Origin: Haloquadratum walsbyi J07HQW1
GTDB lineage: Archaea; Halobacteriota; Halobacteria; Halobacteriales; Haloferacaceae
Direction: 5' to 3'
DNA length: 64,000 nt
Assembly: GCA_000415965.1 (NCBI GenBank)
Contig: KE356560.1
Location: forward strand, 3,280,201 to 3,344,200
The notes beneath the pieces were generated by a model, which did no database searches, was not told the origin of the DNA, and worked only from the letters and a program-made list of their open reading frames with translations. Position 1 is the first letter of the stretch; every line of letters begins with the position of its first letter. Of this stretch, positions 9,505 to 18,384 are shown piece by piece. The translations under genes and the position numbers were made by a program.

Positions 9505-9874
9505 ACCACTAAAAATATTTATCAATATATGTTAATATATGTATATATAGATACCTGATTGTGTTCTACGGTCAGTATTCGACGTCTCGCGAAACTGCCC
9601 TTAGCTTCGATGAGTATGTGTTAGGCGCACATATTTGAATCATACATCATTGAGTCAGAACTTTTGGCTCCGAATCAAATTAGTGCGAGCGGTTTGGATT
9701 CAATCGTGGTCATCATCGGCAGTGTAAGACTGCACAAAGATCGAATACTTTGGTCAGATATATATTCTGATCATATACGACCAGCAATTTGATCGTGGAA
9801 TGGTGAATCATATCTCAACGTAATAGTATATATATATGACCAGATTTATTGTGACATAGAAAGGATTGCCAGAT
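9505..9874. promoter_or_regulatory. Divergent promoter region between phoU and the AbrB-PhoU regulator
   Basis: This 370 bp region is very AT-rich at both ends. TATATATATAT at 9827-9837 lies about 40 bp before the start codon at 9875, and a string of TATATA steps at about 9533-9550 lies 30-45 bp before the phoU start, both suitable archaeal TATA boxes. Between them, 9750-9783 has TGGTC and GACCA as outer arms around ATATATATTCTGATCATAT, a partial dyad that could be an operator. Promoter assignment is by position and composition only. Confidence 0.5.
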
Positions 9875-10876
9875 ATGGTAGAGACACGGAAGGTGCAAGT
9901 TACTGGTGGTTCGACATTCACAGTCTCAATTCCAAAAGAGTGGGCGAATAATAATGATATCTCTGCCGGAAGTGTCGTAGAATTCTATCCGGAGGGTGAT
10001 TCATTACTCTTGGCTCCAACAGCCGAAGAAGAGCGAACGCGGGGGAGCCTTGATGTGACTGATCTCGCCGGTGAGGAACTCACCCGAGCGGTGATGACAA
10101 TGTACGTCAGTGGATTCGATATTATCTCACTCACGAGTAATCGAATCACAACAACACAACGACGGACAATTCGAGAAGCAACACAGAGTCTTGTCGGCTT
10201 GGAGGTACTCGAAGAAACTCGTGATCGAATTGTTGTGCGGGATTTACTTGATTCTTCCGAGTTATCGATTCATAATGCTGTCACGCGGATGCGATTAATC
10301 GCCTTATCAATGCTTGGTGATGCGATAGACGCTGTCGCAACACTTGATGCTGATATGGCTCGTGACATTATCCAGCGTGATGACGATGTTGATCGCCTCT
10401 GGATGGTTGTTTCTCGGATCTTTCGAACGACGCTTCGGACACCGAAAGCAGCAGAAGAATTGGGTCTCGAAAGAGAGGTTTGCTTTGATTATCAGTCGGC
10501 TGCTCGACAGTTAGAGCGTATCGCTGATCATGCAACGAAAATAGGTCACTTAACGTTGAAGTTCAACGAGCCAGTTCCTGAGGAAGTGATTGATTCGCTT
10601 ATGGAACTTTGTGAAGAAGCGCGAGCGATTGTTGATGATGCCATGGATGCACTGTTCACTACTGATAATAACGAAGTCACCGATCTTGCGAATGATGCAC
10701 GTGAGTCGGTTCAGGAGATTGATGAGCGCGCGCGCGAAATTGATGAGTTATTAAGAGAACTCGATCCCGCTCGCGCGCAGTTACTCGGACTTATCGTCGA
10801 TTCGGTATCTCGAAGTGCGGATTATGGTGGAAATATTGCTGAGACCGCACTACAGAAAGCAGCACCGACACCTTAG
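9875..10876 (+). CDS. AbrB-PhoU two-domain phosphate-regulation protein
   Basis: A 333-residue protein with an N-terminal SpoVT/AbrB-like DNA-binding domain (VETRKVQVTGGSTFTVSIPK, residues 1-50) joined to a helical PhoU domain (about residues 100-325). The PhoU part shows paired repeats with LERIADHATKIGHL and the later SRSADYGGNIAE segment. Fusions of this type are common in archaea and are thought to act as transcriptional regulators of phosphate genes. The ATG at 9875 is chosen over a TTG at 9866. It faces away from the interrupted phoU with a shared regulatory region, so it may be the functional PhoU-type protein of this locus. Confidence 0.85.
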   Translation: MVETRKVQVTGGSTFTVSIPKEWANNNDISAGSVVEFYPEGDSLLLAPTAEEERTRGSLDVTDLAGEELTRAVMTMYVSGFDIISLTSNRITTTQRRTIREATQSLVGLEVLEETRDRIVVRDLLDSSELSIHNAVTRMRLIALSMLGDAIDAVATLDADMARDIIQRDDDVDRLWMVVSRIFRTTLRTPKAAEELGLEREVCFDYQSAARQLERIADHATKIGHLTLKFNEPVPEEVIDSLMELCEEARAIVDDAMDALFTTDNNEVTDLANDARESVQEIDERAREIDELLRELDPARAQLLGLIVDSVSRSADYGGNIAETALQKAAPTP

Positions 10877-11019
10877 AATTATTCCGGTTTATCTGATAGA
10901 TGCCTGAATGAAATCCGCGAACAATCGGCGATGAGGCCTGCTCTACAGATCAACCTGAAACTGAGACCGAGACCCAGTACAACACAGGACAATACAATAC
11001 AATCGGATGCAGCGCGACG

Positions 11020-11397
11020 TTAATTATCCTCAACAAGCACAGCGCTAACCTGACCTGTTTGTCCTGGTCTGGATGTCACACGTGCCTGCCCTGCAGAGGT
11101 CTCGATAATTGCTCCTTTCGTAATGATATTTCGTCGGATATAATTGACATTTGCAGGATTATCAACGACATTTTCAATTGTTTCCGTAGTGACCTCACCC
11201 CCATCTGCGACCTGTGCAATATTTGTCGACAGTGCTCGGAGTTTGTCATCGGACCCACGCGCATCAATAACCTGAAATCGGGGATCATCAACCGTTGTCT
11301 CTGCAGCTTCACGCCCGAGTTGGTGTCGCTTCTTTTTACTCACATCATGGAGTCGTCCACCGGTTCGTTTCCGCGTTGACCGTCCGTGATCCTTCAT
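11020..11397 (-). CDS. rps8e: Small ribosomal subunit protein eS8 (S8e)
   Basis: A 125-residue archaeal S8e protein, which binds 16S rRNA in the small subunit. It starts MKDHGRSTRKRTGGRL, the standard N-terminus, and carries GRE...DDPRFQVIDARG, NPANVNYIRRNIITKGAIIE and the conserved TSRPGQ near the C-terminus. The ATG at 11397 is certain from this alignment; the frame is open 26 codons further upstream with unrelated sequence. It is divergent from the DUF2240 gene with 111 bp between the starts. No other ribosomal protein gene is adjacent, which is normal for haloarchaeal S8e. Confidence 0.95.
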   Translation of the reverse strand: MKDHGRSTRKRTGGRLHDVSKKKRHQLGREAAETTVDDPRFQVIDARGSDDKLRALSTNIAQVADGGEVTTETIENVVDNPANVNYIRRNIITKGAIIETSAGQARVTSRPGQTGQVSAVLVEDN

Positions 11398-11508
11398 ATA
11401 CACAAACACTCCTGATGGACACTTGAATGGCTCGCATTGTGGTATATATTGTGGATATAGTTGTGGTTCACTCAAATGAATTATATTGTTTGCACGTGCA
11501 GTATGAGT

Positions 11509-11967
11509 ATGAGTCTTGAGGTCGCCGTTGCAGTCCCATTTAAACAGCGTGGGACAACGCGTCTTGGTGAGGGCGCGTTTGTTGTTGCACTTTCACTTGA
11601 TCGTAACTGGTTTTCACCCGATCAGGTCCAGCGGTTGATTACCATCGCTGCGAGTCGGGGATTACTTTCTCAATCTGGTGACAAGGTCATTGCAGAGTTT
11701 GATCCAGCAACAGTCTCAATCCCCGAGTCTTACGAGCCTGATGAGTCGATTCTTCGGGAACAATCAGCCTTTGAGCAACTCCTTGATGTGCTTGTTACCG
11801 CTGGAGATGAAAAGCGTGAGGCAGTCGCGAAGATTAACGAGCGACAACGCCAACTCGCTATCTCCGTTGAAGCGGCAGCGGCATTGTATGCGACGGAAGT
11901 TGGTATTGATTTTGATGCAAACGATAGTGCTGTGATTGACGCTGCATATGAATCATTTTGTAGTTAA
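11509..11967 (+). CDS. DUF2240 family protein
   Basis: A 152-residue protein starting MSLEVAVAVPFKQRGTTRL, followed by FVVALSLDRNWFSPDQVQRL and a predicted winged-helix-like N-terminal half, then a helical C-terminal half containing INERQRQLAISVEAAAALYA. This matches the archaeal DUF2240 family, found next to translation genes and of unknown function. The ATG at 11509 matches homologues; another ATG lies two codons earlier. The divergent neighbour is S8e, as in many haloarchaea. The role is not known; a nucleic-acid-binding function is only suggested by the N-terminal fold. Confidence 0.8.
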   Translation: MSLEVAVAVPFKQRGTTRLGEGAFVVALSLDRNWFSPDQVQRLITIAASRGLLSQSGDKVIAEFDPATVSIPESYEPDESILREQSAFEQLLDVLVTAGDEKREAVAKINERQRQLAISVEAAAALYATEVGIDFDANDSAVIDAAYESFCS

Positions 11968-12096
11968 TAAGCGTACTTCAGATTGGTTGATATGAGTCGT
12001 GTCGAGCCGGTGACTCAGTGAGTCATCATTCCTGAGTGTTACTGTATTCTCTGTTCGGTATTCTGTTTACGTGGCTGGAACTGGTGGATTTCGCGA

Positions 12097-12253
12097 TGAG
12101 AATACTATCGTGTGTCACTATGATTTTGAGTCGTCGTACAGTCTGTCACTGATACGAACGCTCTCAAAAAGCGTCAGAATCAGTCCCATTTCATACGCAG
12201 TGAGTGATTCAGCACAGAACACGACGACTCAAAATCCATCGAGAGTATTTTTT
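12097..12253. repeat. MITE-like inverted repeat (about 157 bp)
   Basis: A perfect 16 bp inverted repeat, GATTTTGAGTCGTCGT at 12122-12137 and its complement at 12221-12236, encloses 83 bp. Similarity between the two sides continues imperfectly inward (ACAGTCTGTCACTGA against GTTCTGTGCTGAATCACTCA) and outward (GAGAATACTATCG against AATACTCTCGATGG). The stretch has no coding capacity. This is the shape of a miniature inverted-repeat element; a large hairpin in a transcript is an alternative. The rest of 11968-12464 holds no gene. Confidence 0.55.
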
Positions 12254-12464
12254 TTAGTAGTCGTTGCAATCTGAGTAATGTGTATATGCAAAAGCACTCA
12301 TTTGAGTCGGAACTGTGAGAATCTGTGTGAGCAGCCAGACGCTGAAGATGAATATGAATATGAACGAGGGGTAATTCGTCCAGCCCTGGGTTAATCGCAC
12401 CTTCGATTGCGGTGACAGTCAAAATAGGAGTGTTAGTAGCTTCCGCTCGTCTCGCGGTGAGGAT

Positions 12465-15400
12465 TCAACCCCATTTGTTTGCCATTGTCGGTCGATCAGA
12501 AACCGGAGCAACATCGATTGGGTCATCTTTGGTATCGATTGCTTCGAGTGCAGCAAAGGCTGATGCAGTCGTTGAGAAGTATGTAATTTCCTCCTCAACG
12601 CAAACCTCGAGTGGCTCACGATCGCGAGAAATAACAATATCAATCTCGCCCTGTCGAAGTGCACTGATGAGAGCATCTGCGTCATTATCATCCCCTGAGT
12701 CCGGGAAGGTCGCAAGTTCAAAGCACGCATCATATCCATCTCGCAGTGCAGCACCATCGTTACTATCGGGAGCTGGGAACTCCTCATCTGAGAGGTCAAC
12801 CCAGGCGGTTCCTGAGGAAGGAATCGATTTGCCAATTGAGTCTTGTGCTTTGTCGTATGCTTTACCGAAGGTTGAGGCAGTTCCCATTACTTCCCCTGTT
12901 GATTTCATCTCAGGACCAAGCCGCGGATCTGACCCTGGTAATCGATCAAACGGTAAGACAACCTCTTTCACACTGGTTTCTGTTGGGATTTGCTCGGTGA
13001 TATCTAATGTGGTCAATGACTCACCAGCCATTACCTTCGCTGCAAGCTTCGCGATTGGAACACCGGTTGTCTTTGAGACAAATGGCACGGTACGTGATGA
13101 CCGTGGATTTGCCTCAAGAACGTACACCTCGTCATCTTTGACAGCCAACTGAACATTTAATAATCCAACTGTGTCCAATGCAGTCGCGATATCTTCTGTG
13201 ACAGTGCGAACACGAGACATTGTCTCAGCACTCAGTGAACGTGGGGGAATCATACATGCAGAGTCACCTGAGTGGACTCCGGCGCTTTCGACATGCTCCA
13301 TCACACCGCCAATAATTGCACGCTCACCATCAGCAACAGCGTCAACATCAAGCTCAATTGCATCAGCAAGGAACTGGTCGATAAGAATGGGTTTATCGGG
13401 TGAAACGCGGACTGCCTCTTCGATGTACTCTTGTAATTCTGTATCAGAGTGGACAACGTCCATTGCACGCCCTCCAAGAACATATGAAGGGCGGACGAGG
13501 ACAGGGTATCCAAGCTCATTCGCAAGTGTAAGCGCCTCAGACTCACTTGTTGCTGACCCACCAACTGGTTGTTTGATATCAAGATCACTCATCAAACGGT
13601 TAAATCGATCACGGTCCTCAGCAAGGTCCATCGCATCAACACTTGTGCCAAGAATATCGCAGTCGAGTCCACGACGGTCGAGTTCAGCCGCAAGGGGATG
13701 TCCGATGTTAACTGAAGTTTGCCCGCCAAACTGGACCATTACGCCATCAGCGTTAGTTGCCTCAGCAACGTCTGCGACCTCCTCAGCGGTAATTGGTTCG
13801 AAAAAAAGCCCATCAGAAGTGTCATAATCCGTTGAAACAGTCTCTGGATTGTTGTTGATGACATGTGCATCAATCCCGAGTTCCCTCAAAGCACGGACTG
13901 CATGTACCGAGCAGTAATCAAATTCGACGCCCTGTCCGATCCTGATTGGACCACCACCAACGACCACAACGCTTTCGACATCACGGTCAACGCGAAGTTC
14001 GCCTGCCGCTGCAGCACCCTCGTATGGTCCAGAACCAGCGGCAAATTCTGGCTTTCTGGACGAATAATAATATGGTGTTTGTGCAGCGAACTCTCCAGCA
14101 CAAGTATCGACCTGTTTATACGTTCGTCCGGGGACAGCTGTTTCAACCGCGTCAACCGTCTGTTCCGTTGTCTCTGCGATTTCGGCGTTTGTCACCCCGG
14201 TTGTTGCGGCGGCAGTCAGTTCACCTTCTTCAGCGGCTCTCAATGCAGTCGAGACACGTTGGAATCGTTTGAGATACCATCGCTTGATACCAGTTAGTTC
14301 AGCGACTGTATCGACGGTATACTCACGGTCAAACGCCTCAAAGATTGCATACGCACGATCCGGCGTCGGTCGACTGAGATACTCGGAGTTAAGCTGTTTA
14401 TCACTGAGAGTCTCAAGATCGGCTGCTGGGTCATACTCGGATGAGCGGAGCGCCTTGAGTAATGACTCCTCGAACGTTCGACCAATAGCCATCGCCTCAC
14501 CGGTTGATTTCATCGCCGTTGAGAGCTCAAAGTCGACATTATCGAATTTATCCTTGGGCCAGCGTGGAACCTTTGTGACGACATAGTCGATTGCAGGTTC
14601 AAACGCAGCGGTTGTCTCGCCGGTTATCTCATTGTCAATCTCATGGAGTCGCTTGCCAAGTGCTACTTTTGCTGTCACGCGAGCAATTGGATACCCAGTC
14701 GCTTTCGAGGCAAGTGCTGAAGACCGAGACACCCGAGGATTGACCTCAACAACACGGTATTCGCCTCCGGGAGTCCCATCATCATGCCATGCGAACTGTA
14801 TATTACAACCACCTTGGATTCCAAGTTCACGAATGACATCAAGTGCAGCATCACGCATTGCTTGATGACCTTCATCAGGGATAACCTGTGATGGTGTCAC
14901 CACAATTGACTCACCGGTATGAATCCCCATTGGGTCAAGATTCTCCATATTACAGATGATGATCGTCGAATCGTCGGCATCACGCATCACCTCATACTCA
15001 AGTTCCACCCACCCGGCAATCGATTCGGTAATCAACACCTCGCTATTGCGAGAGAGTCGTAACCCCTTCCGGACGCGCTCAATCAGCTCATCCATCTCAG
15101 CAACAACACCTGATCCGGATCCACCAAGGGTGTATGTAGTGCGGGCAATAACTGGAAGCCCACCAACTGTCTCAACAGCATCGCGGACTCGACCTTGGAG
15201 ATCTGCCTCGGTAAGCGATTGAACAGCCTCGTCTTCTGTCAGAGAGATTGTCGTCGATTGCGGTACCGGTTGTCCGATGCGTTCCATTCGCTGACGGAAC
15301 AGATCACGGTCTTCTGTTGCGTATATCGTCTCAAGCGGTGTTCCCATGATCTCGACATCGTGTGTTTCAAGAACGCCCTCTTCTGCAAGTTCTGCTGTGA

Positions 15401-15740
15401 CATTTAATCCAGTCTGCCCACCAAGTCCGGCAATCACCCCATCTGGCTGTTCATCGCGGATAATCTCGGCAATTGCCTCAGTCGTAATTGGCTCGATATA
15501 CACTTGATCAGCCATCTCCGGGTCAGTCATGATCGTTGCAGGGTTCGAGTTGACGAGGACAACTCGTGCGCCCTCCTCTTGAAGCGCCCGACAGGCCTGT
15601 GCGCCGGAGTAATCGAACTCAGCTGCCTGTCCGATTTGGATTGGACCACTACCAATAAGCAGGATTGTCCGGTCGGCTGATGTGATGTCAGCACTGTCAG
15701 TATCGACCCGTGGATTGTTATCTGCGTCCTCGTCAGTCAT
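12465..15740 (-). CDS. carB: Carbamoyl-phosphate synthase large subunit
   Basis: A 1091-residue enzyme that makes carbamoyl phosphate from bicarbonate, ammonia (from CarA-bound glutamine) and two ATP for pyrimidine and arginine synthesis. Two homologous ATP-grasp halves are clear: LLIGSGPIQIGQAAEFDYSG with GGQTGLNVTAEL and GGSGSGV in the first, and VVVGGGPIRIGQGVEFDYCS with QFGGQTSVNIG and VLGGRAMDVVHS in the second, joined by the oligomerisation domain. The C-terminal MGS-like allosteric domain is present (residues about 950-1091). The ATG at 15740 follows one codon after a possible GTG. Length is normal. The partner carA is not in the neighbourhood, so the subunits are not encoded together here. 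Confidence 0.97.
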   Translation of the reverse strand: MTDEDADNNPRVDTDSADITSADRTILLIGSGPIQIGQAAEFDYSGAQACRALQEEGARVVLVNSNPATIMTDPEMADQVYIEPITTEAIAEIIRDEQPDGVIAGLGGQTGLNVTAELAEEGVLETHDVEIMGTPLETIYATEDRDLFRQRMERIGQPVPQSTTISLTEDEAVQSLTEADLQGRVRDAVETVGGLPVIARTTYTLGGSGSGVVAEMDELIERVRKGLRLSRNSEVLITESIAGWVELEYEVMRDADDSTIIICNMENLDPMGIHTGESIVVTPSQVIPDEGHQAMRDAALDVIRELGIQGGCNIQFAWHDDGTPGGEYRVVEVNPRVSRSSALASKATGYPIARVTAKVALGKRLHEIDNEITGETTAAFEPAIDYVVTKVPRWPKDKFDNVDFELSTAMKSTGEAMAIGRTFEESLLKALRSSEYDPAADLETLSDKQLNSEYLSRPTPDRAYAIFEAFDREYTVDTVAELTGIKRWYLKRFQRVSTALRAAEEGELTAAATTGVTNAEIAETTEQTVDAVETAVPGRTYKQVDTCAGEFAAQTPYYYSSRKPEFAAGSGPYEGAAAAGELRVDRDVESVVVVGGGPIRIGQGVEFDYCSVHAVRALRELGIDAHVINNNPETVSTDYDTSDGLFFEPITAEEVADVAEATNADGVMVQFGGQTSVNIGHPLAAELDRRGLDCDILGTSVDAMDLAEDRDRFNRLMSDLDIKQPVGGSATSESEALTLANELGYPVLVRPSYVLGGRAMDVVHSDTELQEYIEEAVRVSPDKPILIDQFLADAIELDVDAVADGERAIIGGVMEHVESAGVHSGDSACMIPPRSLSAETMSRVRTVTEDIATALDTVGLLNVQLAVKDDEVYVLEANPRSSRTVPFVSKTTGVPIAKLAAKVMAGESLTTLDITEQIPTETSVKEVVLPFDRLPGSDPRLGPEMKSTGEVMGTASTFGKAYDKAQDSIGKSIPSSGTAWVDLSDEEFPAPDSNDGAALRDGYDACFELATFPDSGDDNDADALISALRQGEIDIVISRDREPLEVCVEEEITYFSTTASAFAALEAIDTKDDPIDVAPVSDRPTMANKWG

Positions 15741-15975
15741 CACTGCGGTACAGTCTGTACATCGTAATAAGCCCGGCGAAATGCTACGAGATACGAAATC
15801 GAATTACGAAATTCGTAAGCTCATCCCCGCGGAGATAGATGACACATGACAGTCGTTGATAATTTACACAGTATGTCTCTTCAAAATCACACTGAACTGA
15901 AACGCTCGTTTACGCGTTCCGTCTCAGAGATCAATAAGGAAACTCACGGTCCCGCCAGCTGAGAATCAGCCACGG

Positions 15976-16506
15976 TTATCCCATCACGTCAGCCTCAGAG
16001 AATTCACGCTGTCGTCGATATTGATCAACAAACTCGTTGATATCAAATTCATGCATCTGCGACTCAAACTGCGCTGCAACGGAGTCTTCACCATGACTCA
16101 CAGCGTGATCCATGAGTTCAATCACTAATTCAACAATAATCTCATGTAATCGCCGGGAGTCAAAATCACTAACCCAGACAATCCCTGCCCCGACCTCCCC
16201 ATCATCGCTCACATCAACGACGGCAACGTGATCGGGGAATTCCTCAAGAACGATTCCAAGAAGGTGAGCGGTACCAAACTCTGGCATCTCATCGCTGGTT
16301 GTTTCTACTGCCTCTCGAAGCACCTCAACAAGGAATTCCGGAAGAAACCGCTCTGGAGGGTGGATATCCATCACAACAGCATGCTGTGCCCCACAGTCGC
16401 ACTCAAACTCACGCATTCCAAGATCAAGTTGACGGACAGCAACTGTCTCACCACAAGCTAGATCAATATTCTCACCACCTCCGCTGGGGACCCGCGGTTG
16501 CGTCAT
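15976..16506 (-). CDS. DUF5815-like conserved haloarchaeal protein
   Basis: A 176-residue soluble protein starting MTQPRVPSGGGENIDLACG. A small zinc-ribbon-like element near the N-terminus has CG...ECDCGAQHAVV; later blocks are EFGTAHLLGIVLEEFPDHVA and SRRLHEIIVELVIELMDHAV. I recognise this as a conserved haloarchaeal family (DUF5815 from memory) with no known function. The start at 16506 fits homologues; five extra codons are open upstream. It stands alone between carB and small membrane-protein genes. Confidence 0.75.
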   Translation of the reverse strand: MTQPRVPSGGGENIDLACGETVAVRQLDLGMREFECDCGAQHAVVMDIHPPERFLPEFLVEVLREAVETTSDEMPEFGTAHLLGIVLEEFPDHVAVVDVSDDGEVGAGIVWVSDFDSRRLHEIIVELVIELMDHAVSHGEDSVAAQFESQMHEFDINEFVDQYRRQREFSEADVMG

Positions 16507-16675
16507 ACCATTATATTGCATCCACAGCTGTTAAAAACCCTGATTTGAGCGCTTGGCGCTTCGTTCGTCACTCACTGCAGTCTCAGGACCCAATTCCGAT
16601 CAGATAACGGCAATCACTGCTTGTTAGTTTACTCCGGCTTCTTCTGTCTGCGTGTCGGGTTTCCTCCAGTTCGTG

Positions 16676-16927
16676 TCACTCACTCGCGGTTGTATATAAC
16701 AGGGGACCAACAAGCAACAATGCAATACCTAAGAAGAGATAATGTATTGGGACGAGTGCCTGTGGTGTGAGGATGAAAATGAGACCAAAGAGAGTGGTAT
16801 TTGCTGCAATCAACCGCTGTGACTTCAATGGGAGTGCGCCGACAGTAGCAAGCACAAACCCGAGTAATAACGCCTGTCCGATATTATAGTTGAGTAGGAA
16901 ACTGTCGACAACCTGTAGAGGGAACAT
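16676..16927 (-). CDS. Small conserved membrane protein
   Basis: An 83-residue protein with about three hydrophobic segments: residues 10-32, 38-55 and 60-80. The sequence FLLNYNIGQALLLGFVLATV and the block FGLIFILTP are typical of a haloarchaeal membrane family with no assigned function. The gene lies 57 bp downstream of another small membrane protein gene on the same strand, so the two are probably co-transcribed. Confidence 0.65.
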   Translation of the reverse strand: MFPLQVVDSFLLNYNIGQALLLGFVLATVGALPLKSQRLIAANTTLFGLIFILTPQALVPIHYLFLGIALLLVGPLLYTTASE

Positions 16928-16984
16928 TGTTAATCAGATTTTCTACGTGACCTGCGCATTAAACTTCCGTTCTGAAGAGCACTT

Positions 16985-17305
16985 TCATCGCCCAGTCGGT
17001 CCTGTGATGTCGAGTGGACGTATCCATCCGAGCCAGACCGCGAATACCATCCCAGCGTATCCAATAATAAAAACGATGACCCCCAGATTGCTGTATCCCG
17101 CCTCACCGAGGGCCCGTCGGGCGAGTCCTGACCCGGCGATACCACTCAACAGCACTAATCCTAGTAATAATTTGCTTCGCGTCAGTTTAAACAGGTTCAC
17201 ATTATTTTCAGTCGCTTTGCTGACTGTTTCTGCCGTGTCACCGCTATTATCGCTATCTGTATTGATACCACCCGAATCGGTATCTGTTGTCTTGTCAGTA
17301 TTCAT
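16985..17305 (-). CDS. Small conserved two-helix membrane protein
   Basis: A 106-residue protein: an acidic, Thr/Asp-rich N-terminus of about 40 residues, then two membrane helices (about residues 46-62 and 76-95) and a short tail ending in IRPLDITGPTGR. It is probably a conserved haloarchaeal family; I cannot name the function. It is the upstream member of a likely two-gene unit with the 83-residue membrane protein. Confidence 0.6.
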   Translation of the reverse strand: MNTDKTTDTDSGGINTDSDNSGDTAETVSKATENNVNLFKLTRSKLLLGLVLLSGIAGSGLARRALGEAGYSNLGVIVFIIGYAGMVFAVWLGWIRPLDITGPTGR

Positions 17306-17513
17306 TCTACAATTCCGGGTTATCGTTGATCATTCCTGAATCGCTCGATTCAATCAAGAAATCATGCGATGGAAGAGCCTGCATAAGTCGCTATCCAAAA
17401 GTAAAGAGTATAGAGGTAACAGGTCAACCCAGTTGATAGTATATACCGAAATTAATTGGCTGGGGAGTTATGGCCCCAGACTCCAACTGGATATGCCCCA
17501 GTTGGAAAGGAGG

Positions 17514-17587
17514 TGGGCCAACACGGATTTGAACCGCGGACCTCCCGGTTATCAGCCGAGCGCTCAACCTGACTGAGCTATTGGCCC
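17514..17587 (-). tRNA. tRNA-Ile (GAU anticodon)
   Basis: On the minus strand the 74 nt sequence begins GGGCCAATAGCTCAGTCAGG and ends in the complementary TTGGCCC plus discriminator A. The acceptor arms pair fully, the D loop has the expected CTCAGTCAGGTTGAGC, the anticodon loop reads CTGATAA (anticodon GAT), and the T arm reads CGCGGTTCAAATCCGTG. No intron is present and CCA is not encoded. Confidence 0.95.
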
Positions 17588-17768
17588 GGTCAAGCGCACA
17601 TACTGCTAGCGTGATGATGTGTTTAAGCGTTTCCTTTCAAAGGTTTTGCAGTGGTGTTAGAGTCAAGATCAATACACTGCACCGGGGAAGAACTCGGAGT
17701 CACACTCAATCGCCGGGGACTTTCCTTCGTGTTTTACACAGAAAGATTGTGTTGAGGATCTAGAGTCG

Positions 17769-18248
17769 TTATCGATCCTCGTCAGGACGCCCATATTCTT
17801 CTGGATCAAGATTGACCGTTTCCTCATCTGGAAAGCCGTTTATGTATACATTGCCGGATATGAAATCGTTCGTCCGTCGATCAAGTATTGGCGTGACAAT
17901 GTATCGTTTCGCGAGAATTCGAATCGGATATCGTGTTACCGGAATTGCACTTGCAAATCCGATTACATCGGTAACAATTCCAGGTGTCAGTAAAAACGCA
18001 CCAGCAGCGATGAGTAGTCCCCCATCAATAAGTTCATTCGTCGGGAGCGTTCCCTGTGTAATTTTCTGTTGGATTCGTTGTATTGTTGTCCGACCCTCAG
18101 CACGGACAAGCACCATTCCGAACAGACCAGTTAATACAACAATAAGCACCGTCGTGAGGAGACCGATGGCTGTCGCAATCGGCACAAGCAACAATGTATC
18201 AACGAGTGGAATCGATAAGAGAGCCACGATCACCCATCGAGTCTTCAT
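17769..18248 (-). CDS. fxsA: FxsA family membrane protein
   Basis: A 159-residue protein with three to four membrane helices in the first 110 residues (for example WVIVALLSIPLVDTLLLVPI and the LIAAGAFLLTPGIVTDVIGF segment) and a charged cytoplasmic tail. The pattern of a GxxxAAGAFLLTPGxxTD block is the hallmark of FxsA, a widespread family of unknown function first noticed for interfering with phage exclusion in E. coli. The ATG at 18248 is preferred over one five codons earlier. Single gene, divergent from the next. Confidence 0.82.
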   Translation of the reverse strand: MKTRWVIVALLSIPLVDTLLLVPIATAIGLLTTVLIVVLTGLFGMVLVRAEGRTTIQRIQQKITQGTLPTNELIDGGLLIAAGAFLLTPGIVTDVIGFASAIPVTRYPIRILAKRYIVTPILDRRTNDFISGNVYINGFPDEETVNLDPEEYGRPDEDR

Positions 18249-18384
18249 ATAAGATATACTCAATCAGCGTTGATAGACCTTGTGTCAGCGTCAGCGATTA
18301 CTATCAGATATATGTTATAAGATGTTGTCTCACGATAGTTGACTCCTCGAAGCTCTTAGGACGGGTCATCACTGATATAACACT

